Shown here in pieces: positions 49,301 through 54,767 of a DNA stretch of 64,000 nucleotides. The translations under genes were made by a program, and so were the position numbers. Position 1 is the first letter of the stretch. Each line of letters starts with the position of its first letter. The notes under the pieces are model-generated. The model was not told where the DNA came from and searched no databases. It was given only the letters and a program-made list of their open reading frames with translations. Source of the DNA: Seriola aureovittata (lineage: Eukaryota > Chordata > Actinopteri > Carangiformes > Carangidae); the NCBI RefSeq assembly GCF_021018895.1, contig NC_079375.1:25759475-25823474 (forward strand), read 5' to 3'.

Positions 49301-51723
49301 CTTTAAAACTGTGAACGCTAACGTTTCAGTGTTTTCTAACATTTTATATTTCAAATAATGAATCAAAAAATAATTGACGTTAATCGATAATGAAAGCACC
49401 TGTTGGCTGTAGCTCTAATGCTGATTAATATACGATCTCCACCAGATCAAAGGATTTCAATACATTTAATGAAACACTCCAAAATAAAAGCATCCACTGG
49501 TCTGTGATCCTGATTTTATATGATGATGATCTATTGAAATATTGTGGGAATGATCTGAAAGCCTCATATCAGCAGCTTCAGTGTGTCCCCAGCCTTAGAC
49601 AGTGAGATCCAGTCCTGGAGAACCTGCAGTTTTCATTCCAACCAAACACTGAAGCCACACGGGGGGGGGGGGCAGATCCACGGAGCCCTGGCCCAGATGT
49701 TTGGGTGAGTGCCGTCTGCTCTTAGATCTTAATACAACTGGATGGGTGTGATCTCTGGATCAGGAGGTGCTGAGTTTTCCCAAAATGCCTCAGTGCCTAA
49801 ACTGCTGCAGAACACCTGTATAATTAAAGACTTGTTAAGAGCAGAGAAGTCGATATATGAAGACAGACGTTATATTATTCATTCACCGTGACTTGTTAGC
49901 AACATTAGCGGGCGGTAACCATGGGAATCTTTGCTAAGCAACAGATGGGTGATGATGCTGAGGATGTTGGCATCGGGATAACCTTAAACTACCTGGTCTT
50001 TGCTGCTAAGCTAGCACCTCATCACCTGTGTGACTGTAAATGATTAAGCAGCCGTGCCCGTCCCGGACCCCCGTGGCTGAGCCCTCACTAAACCGGACCC
50101 CTCCCGTCCACCTGGAGCCGCACCTGTTCGGTGACATCGTGTTTGGTAGGACTGAAAACCTGAAGCGTCTCAGGACTGGCAACCACTGAGTTAGAGGAAA
50201 CATTGGTGAGGAAAGTAAGTCGTGGAGAAAAGGGGGTCAACAAAGGGGGGAGGGGGGTGAATCGACTGGTTTTGGATGGGAGTCGGTGAGGGATTATTTA
50301 CCTGTAAGAAATGGCATGAGCGCTCCTGCTGCTGACTGCCCTTAGATTTGACTAGAGCTCTATCTAGGTTTAGGTTACCGGATCCTGCGCCGGCTCGTAG
50401 CTGGTTGTGGCTGCTGTTGTTGGTGTAGACCTCTCGGGCCCTGCTCACCGTTAGGCTCGACGACCACGCCCCTTTCTTCACAAGGGGCCCGTCCACGAGA
50501 CCCAGCGGCAGCAAGGGGCCGCCTCCTCCACCGATACCGCCGCCGCTGTTATTGCTGCTACCACTAACGGGCACACATGCCGACGACGCCGCGTACTTCA
50601 CGTCGTTGTTGCTCCGGGAGGCTTTGAGTGCAGGGTGGTGGTGCGTGTGGCCATGGTGCGCGTGGGTGTGTGTGTGCTCGTTGAGTGTGCCGTAAGGGTC
50701 CATCATGAAGTACTGCTGGGACTGCGAGGAGGAGAGACCGGGGAGGGGAGTCTGCGGGAACTTGTCGGGGTTGTTGCCAAGGTACCGGCCCATCGTCATG
50801 GCGATGGGCGAGGGGGAAATGGAGGGCGAGGGTGAGGGTGGAGGTTGGTGGTGGTGAGGGTGGTAGAGACACAGCTCCCGTTCCAGGTTGTCGTCGGAGC
50901 TCCAGTAGCCGGAGCCCGGAGCGGACGCGGAGCCGTGGAGCTGGTGGTGGTGGTGGTGGTGGCTTCGATGCTTGGGCTCCGCTGATCGACAGCGCTCGCG
51001 GCTCTTGCTGCGCTTCCGGTGGCGCGCTCCCACCGGTGGAGCTTCCCCCTCTGGGCTGGCCCTTGAACCACCACCACCACCTGCTCCGCCACCACCACCA
51101 CCATTAACGCTCCCGTTATTGGCCCCCTTGGAGGACTGCGTGTGGTGTGGGCCCTCCAGTGAGTGTGACTTGGTGAAGAGTTTCTGGACCGAGTGGACCA
51201 GGTGGCGGATTCTCCCCGGGCTGTCATTGTTGTTGTTGTTGGCCCCCATCCCCCCACTGTGGGCCAGCACTCCTCGTTTGTACTGCAGTGTGTGATAGCC
51301 GTCTCTGGAGAAGGACGGCTGACGCTCAAACGGGTCCGCAAAGTTTGCTGGGACCCGGGTGGGCGTTTTACCTCCATAGCCTCCTCCAGCTCCTCCTCCT
51401 CCTCCTCCTCCTCCCCCTCCTCCTATATATGGTACCATGGCCATACACTCATCCTTTACCTCAGGATGGTGAGACGAGGAGGTGGAGTGGCACCTCCGAG
51501 GGAAGGTTCCATAGGGGACGATGCTGTTGCTGTCGGAGGGGTACGAGGTGCGCTGAGCGTTGTAGTACGGCAGCTCGGCCGGATGCGGCATGGGGATGGG
51601 CACCGGCATGTCCATCTGACTGATCAAATATGGCTTGCGGTCAACATGGTGACCCAGCGGATCATACGACGGCTCGTAGGAGACCACGTGATGGTGACTC
51701 CGACTACTGGACAGGCCCTTCAT
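12769..51723 (-). CDS. dlgap1: DLGAP1/SAPAP1 (GKAP) postsynaptic scaffold protein, whole 14-exon coding region
   Basis: GKAP/SAPAP proteins link the guanylate-kinase domain of PSD-95-type MAGUKs to Shank in the postsynaptic density. Joining exons 51723-50302, 42694-42480, 40256-40061, 36219-35937, 26070-25946, 24834-24709, 24589-24431, 24341-24259, 21979-21934, 20717-20436, 18082-17950, 16977-16886, 16254-16102 and 12993-12769 gives 3,540 nt, 1,179 residues and TGA, with every junction in phase and GT-AG. Visible: N-terminus MKGLSSSRSHHH; DSPGRIRHLVHSVQKLF block; five GK-binding repeats near residues 496, 527, 558, 598 and 657; dynein light chain motifs SIGIQVD (838-844) and SVGVQVE (860-866); GKAP helical domain about 980-1105; C-terminal PDZ ligand QTRL. 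Against DLGAP2-4 (family knowledge), the intact five-repeat set and the sequence around the repeats fit DLGAP1 best. The protein is longer than the roughly 980-residue mammalian form, mainly because exon 1 carries Gly, His and Asn runs. Paralogue a or b is unresolved. Confidence 0.92.
13355..14400 (+). pseudogene. fossil L2-like LINE reverse transcriptase
   Basis: The longest open piece (13665-13985) reads VLLDLSAAS, GTAQGRFESDLSDRFQFVHL, LSTLYMLPLDGIIRK and CYADDTHLYLSMK. These are in the order of the fingers and palm of an L2/CR1-type non-LTR retrotransposon RT, including the catalytic YADD, but with the central SYGVPQGSVLGP block deleted. A second YADD remnant (FHCYADDKMLY) lies upstream at about 13386-13420, and a decayed LNYC...Q..AAR-like tail reaches about 14400. 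Clearly inactive. It lies in the last dlgap1 intron, antisense to the gene. Confidence 0.85.
15211..15664. mobile_element. piggyBac-like MITE, copy 1
   Basis: 454-bp element with perfect 12-bp termini CCCTCTGAGGTC...GACCTCAGAGGG, flanked by TTTA on the left and TTAA on the right. The CCC...GGG ends and TTAA target are typical of piggyBac-type elements. A diverged inverted copy is at about 20915-21284 and a fragment is at about 55347-55440. Confidence 0.7.
16102..16254 (-). CDS. dlgap1: dlgap1 coding exon 13 (GKAP domain)
   Basis: Acceptor TCGCAG|AACCCC, donor AGAAAG|GTACAA, 153 nt (51 codons), phase 0 to 0. It encodes NPNAHPRPVASDLAGFWDML, QLSIENISLKFDELHQLRAN and NWRPLDPPERK, the last part of the GKAP helical bundle and one of the best-conserved parts of the family. 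Confidence 0.93.
16561..16671. mobile_element. short hairpin MITE with the 35-bp TIR family
   Basis: Near-perfect inverted arms (16561-16604 and 16630-16671, starting CAACAGGAAGTGTTTCCAGG) separated by 25 bp. The termini are the same as those of the element at 7581-8233. The sequence after the right arm also matches that element's outer flank. It sits in the intron between exons 12 and 13 of dlgap1. Confidence 0.85.
16886..16977 (-). CDS. dlgap1: dlgap1 coding exon 12 (GKAP domain)
   Basis: Acceptor CTCACAG|TCCTGG, donor AACCTG|GTGAGT, 92 nt, phase 1 to 0. It encodes ILGKMRSAVGSAQLLMSQKF then QQFRELCEENL, a conserved helical segment. Its polypyrimidine tract is part of a GACAGA-type simple repeat (about 16980-17165). 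Confidence 0.92.
16980..17165. repeat. GACAGA simple repeat
   Basis: Purine-rich GACAGAGA/GACACAGA array. On the sense strand it supplies the pyrimidine tract before exon 12. Confidence 0.9.
17418..17892. repeat. CCT/CTG-rich polypyrimidine tract
   Basis: Nearly 500 bp of CTCCTCCTGCTCCTCC-type repeats with almost complete purine/pyrimidine strand asymmetry. In the dlgap1 transcript it is (GGA)n-rich and starts about 57 nt after the exon 11 donor. The Pro-Leu and Arg-Glu ORFs read from it are artefacts. Confidence 0.95.
17950..18082 (-). CDS. dlgap1: dlgap1 coding exon 11 (start of GKAP domain)
   Basis: Acceptor GGCAG|GTGGTGC, donor GAGGACA|GTACGT, 133 nt, phase 0 to 1. It encodes VVQRSVCQRDGRWFLKLLQA, ETDRMEGWCRQMELDQREND and LPED, the first helices of the C-terminal GKAP helical domain. 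Directly downstream in the transcript lies a (GGA)n-rich tract of almost 500 nt (17418-17892). Confidence 0.93.
18083..20435. other. dlgap1 intron 10
   Basis: No exon or RNA gene seen. AT-rich with (AAT)n near 18390, TATC-type runs near 18630, and the dispersed repeat listed separately. Confidence 0.6.
19295..19900. repeat. dispersed fish repeat (non-autonomous)
   Basis: Contains the segments CATAGACTGTAAATAAAGAT, CCATCTTGGCAGTGTCTGAC and CCCCCTAACTCCCACATAAT, which I recognise as a repeat found many times in spiny-rayed fish genomes. Family name not certain; no coding capacity. Confidence 0.5.
20436..20717 (-). CDS. dlgap1: dlgap1 coding exon 10
   Basis: Acceptor CCATCCAG|GCAGAT, donor CTGGAG|GTACGT, 282 nt (94 codons), phase 0 to 0. 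It encodes ADLDMPDLLDTPLDSPDTDL, SRQYSRDAATSTVSIQGSGN, HYHACASDDYEDVGFDPS and ILPPPDPWIDSVTDDPL. The last 11 residues, DVNFNSSTILE, have no counterpart in the mammalian sequence I recall (there DPLE goes straight on), so this is an exon-end extension. Confidence 0.92.
20915..21284. mobile_element. piggyBac-like MITE, copy 2 (inverted)
   Basis: The reverse complement aligns with 15211-15600: GGTCGACGGATGTT near one end, then GTTGTTAGAATCTGTCGACT and CTCCACTTCCTGTTTC. It ends GACCTGAGAGGG|TTAA at 21273-21288; the other end is decayed. Confidence 0.65.
21934..21979 (-). CDS. dlgap1: dlgap1 coding exon 9 (46-nt small exon)
   Basis: Acceptor TTCCTCAG|GTATC, donor GTTCAG|GTAAGT, phase 2 to 0. It encodes GYRRFQRSNSVTAAVQ, matching the conserved segment between the second light-chain motif and ADL(D/E) in DLGAP1. 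It is too short to appear as an ORF. Skipping it would shift the frame. Confidence 0.91.
22095..22296 (+). mobile_element. tRNA-derived SINE with target site duplication
   Basis: The tRNA-like head has an A-box region GTGGTCTAATCAGG (22103-22116) and B-box GGTTCGAATCC (22160-22170). The tail reads TTTCCTGTCTCTCTCCACTA, then AATAAAGGC and an A-run. It is flanked by a perfect 14-bp duplication AATCCAGAACAAAG (22081-22094 and 22297-22310). This is typical of percomorph tRNA-SINEs; the intact duplication suggests a fairly recent insertion. Confidence 0.92.
23211..23848. mobile_element. long imperfect palindrome / foldback element
   Basis: Arms of about 265 bp (23211-23475 and 23585-23848) are inverted copies. 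Examples: GCTAGCTGGTTGGCATGCTAAC against GCTAGCTGGTTAGCATGCTAAC, GACAGATGTTGGTGAGTAAAGGAATGAA in both, and CAGCTGCTAATGCTAACTTTAGC against CAGCTGCTAATGCTAACATTAGC. The loop is about 110 bp. A further piece of one arm recurs at 24003-24065. It lies in the intron between dlgap1 exons 8 and 9. Confidence 0.85.
23855..24003 (+). mobile_element. Tc1/mariner terminal fragment
   Basis: Begins at a TA with CACTCCCCTCCAAAAGTATT, then GGAACAGTGAGGCCAATTCC, and continues to TTTTATTTCCAGGTATTTAC. This is the well-known end of a fish Tc1-like transposon. Truncated: no transposase and no second end. It interrupts a third copy of the adjacent palindrome sequence. Confidence 0.8.
24259..24341 (-). CDS. dlgap1: dlgap1 coding exon 8 (second dynein light chain motif)
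   Basis: Acceptor CTCCTGCAG|GTGG, donor AGAGG|GTGAGG, 83 nt, phase 0 to 2. It encodes VDGPEEVPDPEDPSKFTSVG then VQVEDER, giving the second light-chain motif SVGVQVED. The preceding intron (24342-24430) is 89 bp, the shortest in the gene. Confidence 0.92.
24431..24589 (-). CDS. dlgap1: dlgap1 coding exon 7 (first dynein light chain motif, 5' part)
   Basis: Acceptor ACGCAG|GTCC, donor ATCCAG|GTATCT, 159 nt (53 codons), phase 0 to 0. It encodes VHGPASQHVSNSTMTVSTP, then a divergent linker (SILSRGPVVDDHRDDYRKEA) and KCLSIGIQ. With V-D from exon 8 this makes SIGIQVD, a canonical DYNLL-binding motif. The intron before it (24590-24708) is only 119 bp. Confidence 0.92.
24709..24834 (-). CDS. dlgap1: dlgap1 coding exon 6
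   Basis: Acceptor CGACCAG|GATG, donor GCACAG|GTCAGT, 126 nt (42 codons), phase 0 to 0, so it could be skipped without a frameshift. It encodes DAYMEEEGPRGDMTIQSG, then LSNSTESIDSMKALTAAIEA and ANAQ, a segment conserved across DLGAP1 orthologues. Confidence 0.93.
25362..25419. repeat. (TA)n-rich microsatellite
   Basis: TATATATC/TATA run next to the hAT-like repeat. Confidence 0.9.
25413..25850 (+). mobile_element. hAT-like non-autonomous element, copy 2
   Basis: Inverted copy of 6385-6760. This copy continues past GTGGTTCCTAACCTGTGGC into a GGGCCCACTGGTGGGCCGCC palindromic stretch and GCAAGTGGGCCGACAAATCA. Confidence 0.6.
25946..26070 (-). CDS. dlgap1: dlgap1 coding exon 5 (proline-rich)
   Basis: Short exon found by matching the family sequence: acceptor TTTTGTAG|TTTC, donor GCACAG|GTACTG, 125 nt, phase 1 to 0. 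It encodes VSSCITTYKKTPPPVPPRTS, a proline-rich segment, and ends KPYISITAQSSTESAQ. Both splice sites and the phase agree with exons 4 and 6. Confidence 0.92.
27655..27772 (+). mobile_element. LINE 3' tail with (ATCT)n
   Basis: TTAGCTTGGGGATAAATAAAGTA followed by (ATCT)n resembles the 3' end of a fish non-LTR element whose tail is a tetranucleotide repeat. Family not determined. Confidence 0.4.
28121..28745. repeat. diverged direct duplication (two copies about 440 bp apart)
   Basis: 28121-28330 and 28561-28745 share TTGTTGTCGTNCTGTTG, CCTGTGTATTA, AACAGGAAGTGGAACTTTAATT and CAGCAACATTCA in the same order and orientation. Confidence 0.7.
30405..30960 (+). repeat. dispersed repeat, copy of 56788-57150
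   Basis: Same-strand similarity to 56788-57150, for example GGACCTGTGTTCTGTATGTTG, CATCAATTCTCAAACCAGAG and TGACATCATATCCTCTA. This copy carries about 110 bp of extra sequence inside an acidic reading frame (SEKQAEETFDSS). Confidence 0.8.
32411..32686. repeat. GCTAACAGA/GCTAACT minisatellite
   Basis: Irregular array of GAGCTAACA-type 9-mers and 15-mers, about 275 bp. Confidence 0.9.
34009..34270 (+). repeat. dispersed repeat, copy of 53140-53330
   Basis: Shared in the same orientation: AATTCATCTGTTGCACA, TTAG(T/A)TC(T)CGACCGTCTTAA, GGTGCA(T/A)TG(G)ATTCTGGGTAAATTA and CCGACTGAGGA. Confidence 0.7.
35252..35306. repeat. (CA)n microsatellite
   Basis: CA run; a second (CA)n run is at 35463-35514. 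Confidence 0.95.
35937..36219 (-). CDS. dlgap1: dlgap1 coding exon 4 (GK-binding repeat 5)
   Basis: Acceptor CTCCAG|CTGAGT, preceded by a tract of 29 consecutive C residues (36225-36253 on the plus strand as G); donor GCACAG|GTAGGA; 283 nt, phase 0 to 1. It encodes LSEVEVNGQIEQVCEQVYSE, a MDSLDTMDT segment, PMPGCFRMRSHSYVRAI (repeat 5, near residue 657), an acidic EEEGEGG stretch and SSPPRT...VRTIQSST. Confidence 0.92.
36225..36253. repeat. 29-bp G/C homopolymer at the exon 4 acceptor
   Basis: Unbroken G run on plus (C on the sense strand), ending 5 nt from the first base of dlgap1 exon 4, so it forms the polypyrimidine tract of that splice site. Confidence 0.9.
38359..38415. repeat. (GT)n microsatellite
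   Basis: GT run. Confidence 0.95.
38489..38592. repeat. compound (CA)n(TC)n(CA)n microsatellite
   Basis: CA to 38518, TC to about 38582, then CA. Confidence 0.95.
39064..39362. repeat. (CTGA)n/(GAGT) tetranucleotide array
   Basis: About 300 bp of CTGA with interspersed GTGA variants. The Ser-Gln-Val ORF on minus is an artefact. Confidence 0.95.
40061..40256 (-). CDS. dlgap1: dlgap1 coding exon 3 (GK-binding repeats 3 and 4)
   Basis: Acceptor CTCTTGCAG|G, donor AGTCAG|GTTGGT (a weak donor), 196 nt; enters phase 2, leaves phase 0. It encodes ISTEHSPKLQIRSHSYLRAV (repeat 3, near residue 558), SEVSINRSLDTLDP, and RSRNESYMRAMSTISQ (repeat 4, near 598). The DPKTLLDPKSLL segment is a short internal duplication compared with the mammalian protein. 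Confidence 0.93.
40652..40907 (+). repeat. inverted dispersed repeat, arm 1 (3' of dlgap1 exon 2)
   Basis: About 255 bp nearly identical to the reverse complement of 43371-43626, with only a few substitutions over the part I compared. Landmarks: CAGCTCTAGCTTCTATATTA, CCACAGAGAAATGCACACAG, CACCAAGCCCCGCCCACCTG and TTTTATTGGATCA. Confidence 0.92.
41649..41705. repeat. (GT)n microsatellite
   Basis: GT run in intron 2. Confidence 0.95.
41985..42260. repeat. 53-bp minisatellite in dlgap1 intron 2
   Basis: About five copies of a 53-bp unit (AAATTGTAGCATCTACAGAC, AGTCTACATGTGAGGCGTTT, AGGGGACATCAGT). The second and third are identical, the outer ones diverged. It ends about 220 bp from exon 2. Confidence 0.92.
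42480..42694 (-). CDS. dlgap1: dlgap1 coding exon 2 (GK-binding repeats 1 and 2)
   Basis: Acceptor CACCAG|GTTCC, donor CTACA|GTAAGA, phase 0 in and phase 2 out, 215 nt. It encodes VPQDEWSGFSPLGK, repeat 1 (RRMRSGSYVKAM, residues 495-506), an acidic DDSGDSDGSPKPSP linker and repeat 2 (RRASYLKATQ, 527-536). In SAPAPs the Ser in these R-x-x-S-Y repeats is phosphorylated and then binds the MAGUK GK domain (family knowledge). The frame stays open upstream of the acceptor to another AG at 42791. The exon is flanked on both sides by near-identical inverted repeats (40652-40907 and 43371-43626). Confidence 0.93.
43371..43626 (-). repeat. inverted dispersed repeat, arm 2 (5' of dlgap1 exon 2)
   Basis: Reverse-complement partner of 40652-40907. 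Both arms can be read as the same peptide beginning MHTACIQKLSLKTSRQDF, which simply reflects the duplication. Confidence 0.92.
44109..44182. repeat. (GT)n microsatellite
   Basis: GT run with a few CG steps at the end. Confidence 0.95.
44326..44535. repeat. GC-rich minisatellite (GGGGCAGTGGAGCGGT)
   Basis: About 210 bp of 8-bp half-units GGGGCAGT/GGAGCGGT/GGGGCGGT in varying order. All three forward frames and the reverse stay open because of the repeat, not because of coding. Confidence 0.95.
45091..45115. repeat. G homopolymer (25 bp)
   Basis: Unbroken G run. Confidence 0.95.
45332..45812. mobile_element. TIR MITE (TTCACAATAAGACTC ends)
   Basis: Termini CTTCACAATAAGACTC on the left and GAGTCTTATTGTGAAG on the right, about 480 bp apart. 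The interior is AT-rich (TTTATAAATGGTTTATAA). No coding capacity. It resembles a common teleost MITE. Confidence 0.75.
46235..46308. repeat. (CA)n microsatellite
   Basis: CA run of more than 70 bp. Confidence 0.95.
46690..47150. repeat. degenerate repeat with recurring CATGGTTAC motif
   Basis: Six spaced copies of GT(T/C/A)G(T/C)C(A/G)(T/C)GGTTAC (for example GTTGTCATGGTTAC, GTAGCCATGGTTAC, GTCGCCACGGTTAC), plus two GGTTA(A/G)GTTTAGGAAAAAGA segments and a GTAGGAATCGAACACCG end. This has the look of a diverged dispersed family built from internal duplications. Confidence 0.6.
47683..50190. other. intron 1 stretch without recognised features
   Basis: Begins with a G-rich GGAGG/GGTGGG segment (about 47750-47970), followed by ordinary AT-rich sequence. 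No exon seen. Confidence 0.55.
50302..51723 (-). CDS. dlgap1: dlgap1 coding exon 1 (residues 1-474)
   Basis: Large first coding exon: ATG at 51723, donor CAG|GTAAAT at 50301. It starts MKGLSSSRSHHH, the usual SAPAP start. It contains a TFPRR segment, NFADPFERQPSFSRDGYHTL, the highly conserved DSPGRIRHLVHSVQKLF block, YWSSDDNLERELCLYHP, the KASRSNNDVK segment, AWSSSLTVSRAREVY, and ends QQERSCHFLQ. Low-complexity insertions are striking: a run of about eleven Gly near residue 101, NNNNN, repeated GGGGG linkers, a six-His run and a His-Thr-rich HTHTHAHHGHTHHH stretch. These account for much of the extra length over mammalian DLGAP1. The antisense frame is also open (51193-51876), but only as a shadow of this exon. 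Confidence 0.93.
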
Positions 51724-51838
51724 GACAGGGAGAGGGATGGGTGGATGGAAAGAGGAATGATATGGATGAGAGATGCCGGCGGGCCTGCGGTCAGCGGAGC
51801 GCTGCAGGAGACTGTCCCTGAGAGGAGAGCTGGAGACT
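51724..51838 (-). other. dlgap1: 5' part of dlgap1 exon 1 upstream of ATG (UTR or N-terminal extension)
   Basis: Upstream of the ATG at 51723 the minus strand reaches a good 3' splice site, CCCTGTCTTCCAG|AGTCTCC, so the exon probably begins at 51838. The 115 nt between has no stop in the frame of the ATG and would read through to MKGL. It may be untranslated (MKGL is the usual start in the family) or code for an extension if an upstream exon supplies an ATG. Confidence 0.55.
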
Positions 51839-52882
51839 CTGGAAGACAGGGAGAGAGCGACAGGAACAACAGTTAATGCAGGAAGTCCAACATAAACAGG
51901 TCAAACCCTGAGAGCGACAGAGGACACGGCCCACTGGCTTTAATTACATGATATTAGCGCTGCAGATGTCCAGACCGTCCCTCCAGGATTGTTGCGGCTG
52001 AAATAACTGATTTCACAGCAGCTTTTCTTAAAAGTTACAATGTTTTTAGATGGTTTTTTTTTTGCAATGAAACTGCAGGAGAAAATAAAAATCATAAAAA
52101 GAAAGAATAATAATTCTATGCGTGATTGATGTTTGGAAATCAATTAATGCACCTTAAATGTCAATTCGACAACATCCACCATTTCATTGGTTTTTATCAG
52201 CTTCTACGTGACGGACGCTTTAGTGGCGATCGGATCTTCAGCCGTTTAAAATGTGAAAATCAGCTGGATTGTGTGACTTCACGCTTCACGTCTAAGTACA
52301 AACCCAGTTCACGCCACTTTCCTGCAAATTGGTTAAACTCACGGGAAACTGTGATGATTTGTTTTTTATCAAATTTGTGGAAAAATTGCGGTTGATTGAA
52401 CAAAAAACGCAGAATTAATGAGGATTAGTTGAATTTGCGTCAATTATTGCAATCACAACATCGAGGTCGATAAAATTCCCTGCCGGAGGATGAGTGACAT
52501 CACAGCCGCCCCCCCCACCCCCCCCCACCCCCCACCCCCCCCCGAGACTCACCTCTCTCTGCTGGTCTGCTGAGAAAGGTCGTATTCGCAAATATATATC
52601 TTTTTTATGTGATCATTATCTCAGACCATGTTAGCTGTTAAACAAGCTAGCACGCTAACTGCAGCTGGAGACAGCAGCTCTCCACCTGAGCAGAAGGCTC
52701 TGTGTCCAAGCAACCACAGTCATGTGATCACAAGTTCAAGGTCGGACCGTAATAATATAATCTTCTATAGCCCCGCCCACAAAGAAAGTGACATCATCAT
52801 ACCTGCACAGGTAATAAGTCTATATTCAGCAGAGCCATCACAGTCTTTAAGCACAGTGTAATGTTGTACTACACAGGGTGAC

Positions 52883-52883
<1 letters not shown>

Positions 52884-52943
<60 letters not shown>
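52884..52943. repeat. (CA)n microsatellite
   Basis: CA run. Confidence 0.95.
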
Positions 52944-52944
<1 letters not shown>

Positions 52945-53139
52945 AGGATAATGAAACACACTTCAGAGCATCAGTGTTTCTATTGGTCAAAGCTGAATCA
53001 AGGTGAACTCTGACCTGCAGGTCCACCTGAGCCGACTGGAGACGGAACAGGAAACACCGCTAAGTGGAGGATGGAGGCTCTGAGCGGCTCCCATGGTAAC
53101 CAAGAACAAGCTGTTGCTCGGGGCAACACCAAAACCTCT

Positions 53140-53330
53140 AAATCCCTGGAACAAAGTTAGAACGTGGGACCGGAGTCTAAATTCATCTGTTGCACAGAGC
53201 AGTTTAGATCTTGACCGTCTTAAACCGGACTGTGGTGCAATGAATTCTGGGTAAATTATGGCCGACTGAGGAACTGCATCAAACCTTTTACTTTGGAAAT
53301 TCAGCAAAGAGCGAAACAATGAAAAGGAAA
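53140..53330 (+). repeat. dispersed repeat, copy of 34009-34270
   Basis: See the partner copy at 34009-34270; same orientation, diverged. Confidence 0.7.
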
Positions 53331-53782
53331 ATGTGATTTTGGTCTCTTCCCTTTTTTAGTTTTTGGTAGCTGCTGCTCAGCGCAGGTGTCACTGATTGTT
53401 ACCATGGTAACATTGGTCTTAGGCCTGAGTTAGCCTGGCGGTAAGGTGTCTAGTGTTTCAGGCTTACAATGAGTCAGTCTTTATGTTTGTGAAACGGTCT
53501 GACGGACATTAGACCGGACCAACACCACAGACCGGGTCTGAAGCCGGAACCGGTCCAAACAGAATCACAGACCCACAGAGGAGCGTGTCCTTCATCTCCG
53601 CTCAGCGTTGGAGGCAGACACGTCGTTCAGCCGGCTCTCGTTAGTGCAGGTAACTACTGTAAGACGTCTCTCTCTCAGACCTTATATAACACTGTTCACA
53701 TCTCAGGAGGAACCAGGCTCCAGGGATCAGACTGCTCACAAGGCACTTTTATTACAGATGAACAGCCATGCAGGGCCTGGCC

Positions 53783-53787
53783 TGTGT

Positions 53788-53830
<43 letters not shown>

Positions 53831-53943
53831 ACTGTTTCCTCTGTCCTACTTGGCCCATGACACAACTGCTTAACACAATCTGACAGCTCCACTGGTAGAA
53901 GGGCTGCTAACAAGCTACAGTGACTCTCAGTGTGCTGGGGAAG

Positions 53944-54018
<75 letters not shown>
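53783..54018. repeat. paired (GT)n and (CA)n microsatellites
   Basis: (GT)n at 53783-53829 and (CA)n at 53946-54018 are complementary and only about 117 bp apart, so a single strand could fold back. Confidence 0.9.
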
Positions 54019-54019
<1 letters not shown>

Positions 54020-54386
54020 TCAGCAGAGGCCCCTCTCTCCCTCTGCAGCTCCATCACAGTGAATCTGTGGGTTCTGGTTCCTCGTTTGTAAAAGATTCAA
54101 ACTTACATAATAATTATCAGTGATGACGAGCAGCTGAAGGAGTGTGTGTTTAAGCAGCGACAGCATGTCATCAGCGGTTAGTGTGGAACACGTCAGAGCA
54201 GACAAACATAATGTTTAGGTGAATGAATCCTGCAGTAAACGAGTCTCATTCATAAACGTCTCTGAGTCTTTTTGGATCCCAGCAGCTGCAGGATGAACAC
54301 GACACGTCGAGTAGAAACTCTTAACGGTCTTGAACCTCGGCTGGTTGAACCTCCACCTGCACCGCGCTTTAACTACACACACTCAC

Positions 54387-54545
54387 TGTAGCTCATTCAC
54401 ACGCATCATCCCACTGAGACGTCGAACACACGGCGGCTCCGTCACCAGGAGAGCCGCGCGGTCAGATCGCCTGAACGCCGTGCGTCTGCTTCACGGAGAG
54501 AGTTACTACATCTCAGCGCGAAGACAGCGCACTCACAACGCTGTG
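54387..54545 (-). promoter_or_regulatory. CpG-rich patch, candidate alternative first exon/promoter of dlgap1
   Basis: This patch has clearly more CpG than its surroundings. On the minus strand it contains ATGATGCGTGTGAATGAG followed by a good donor, CTACA|GTGAGT (54386-54381). Spliced to 51838, the ATGATG frame continues in phase into MKGL of dlgap1. A perfect MEF2-type site CTAAAAATAA lies at 54547-54556, just upstream in the gene's orientation. No transcript evidence is available, so this is inference. Confidence 0.3.
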
Positions 54546-54722
54546 TCTAAAAATAAAAGGTGACTGAATCAAGGGAGGAAGTGATTCACTGCGTTAGTGA
54601 AGTCAGACGTTACTGTACAAGAACCCAAATAACTGAGGCTCACATTTATTTTTCTGTCGGGAGAAATATTCATCTGATTACATCAAATACATCGTGAGTC
54701 ATGAGTGTGTTCATGGCACTGG

Positions 54723-54723
<1 letters not shown>

Positions 54724-54764
<41 letters not shown>
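54724..54764. repeat. (CA)n microsatellite
   Basis: CA run. Confidence 0.95.

Positions 54765-54767
<3 letters not shown>

Larger units (their letters stand above)
42695..50301. other. dlgap1 intron 1 (7.6 kb)
   Basis: No other gene seen. It contains an inverted repeat arm, minisatellite, TIR element, CATGGTTAC repeat region, (CA)n runs and G homopolymers listed separately. The bases just upstream of exon 2 (42695-42790) are open in the dlgap1 frame. Confidence 0.6.

Noticed and set aside
50006..50301. Possible extension of dlgap1 exon 1 beyond the donor
   Set aside because: The frame continues only to a stop at 50191, the GTAAAT donor fits the family exon boundary after CHFLQ, and exon 2 continues in phase.
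51193..51876. 227-residue plus-strand ORF
   Set aside because: Antisense shadow of the large dlgap1 exon 1.
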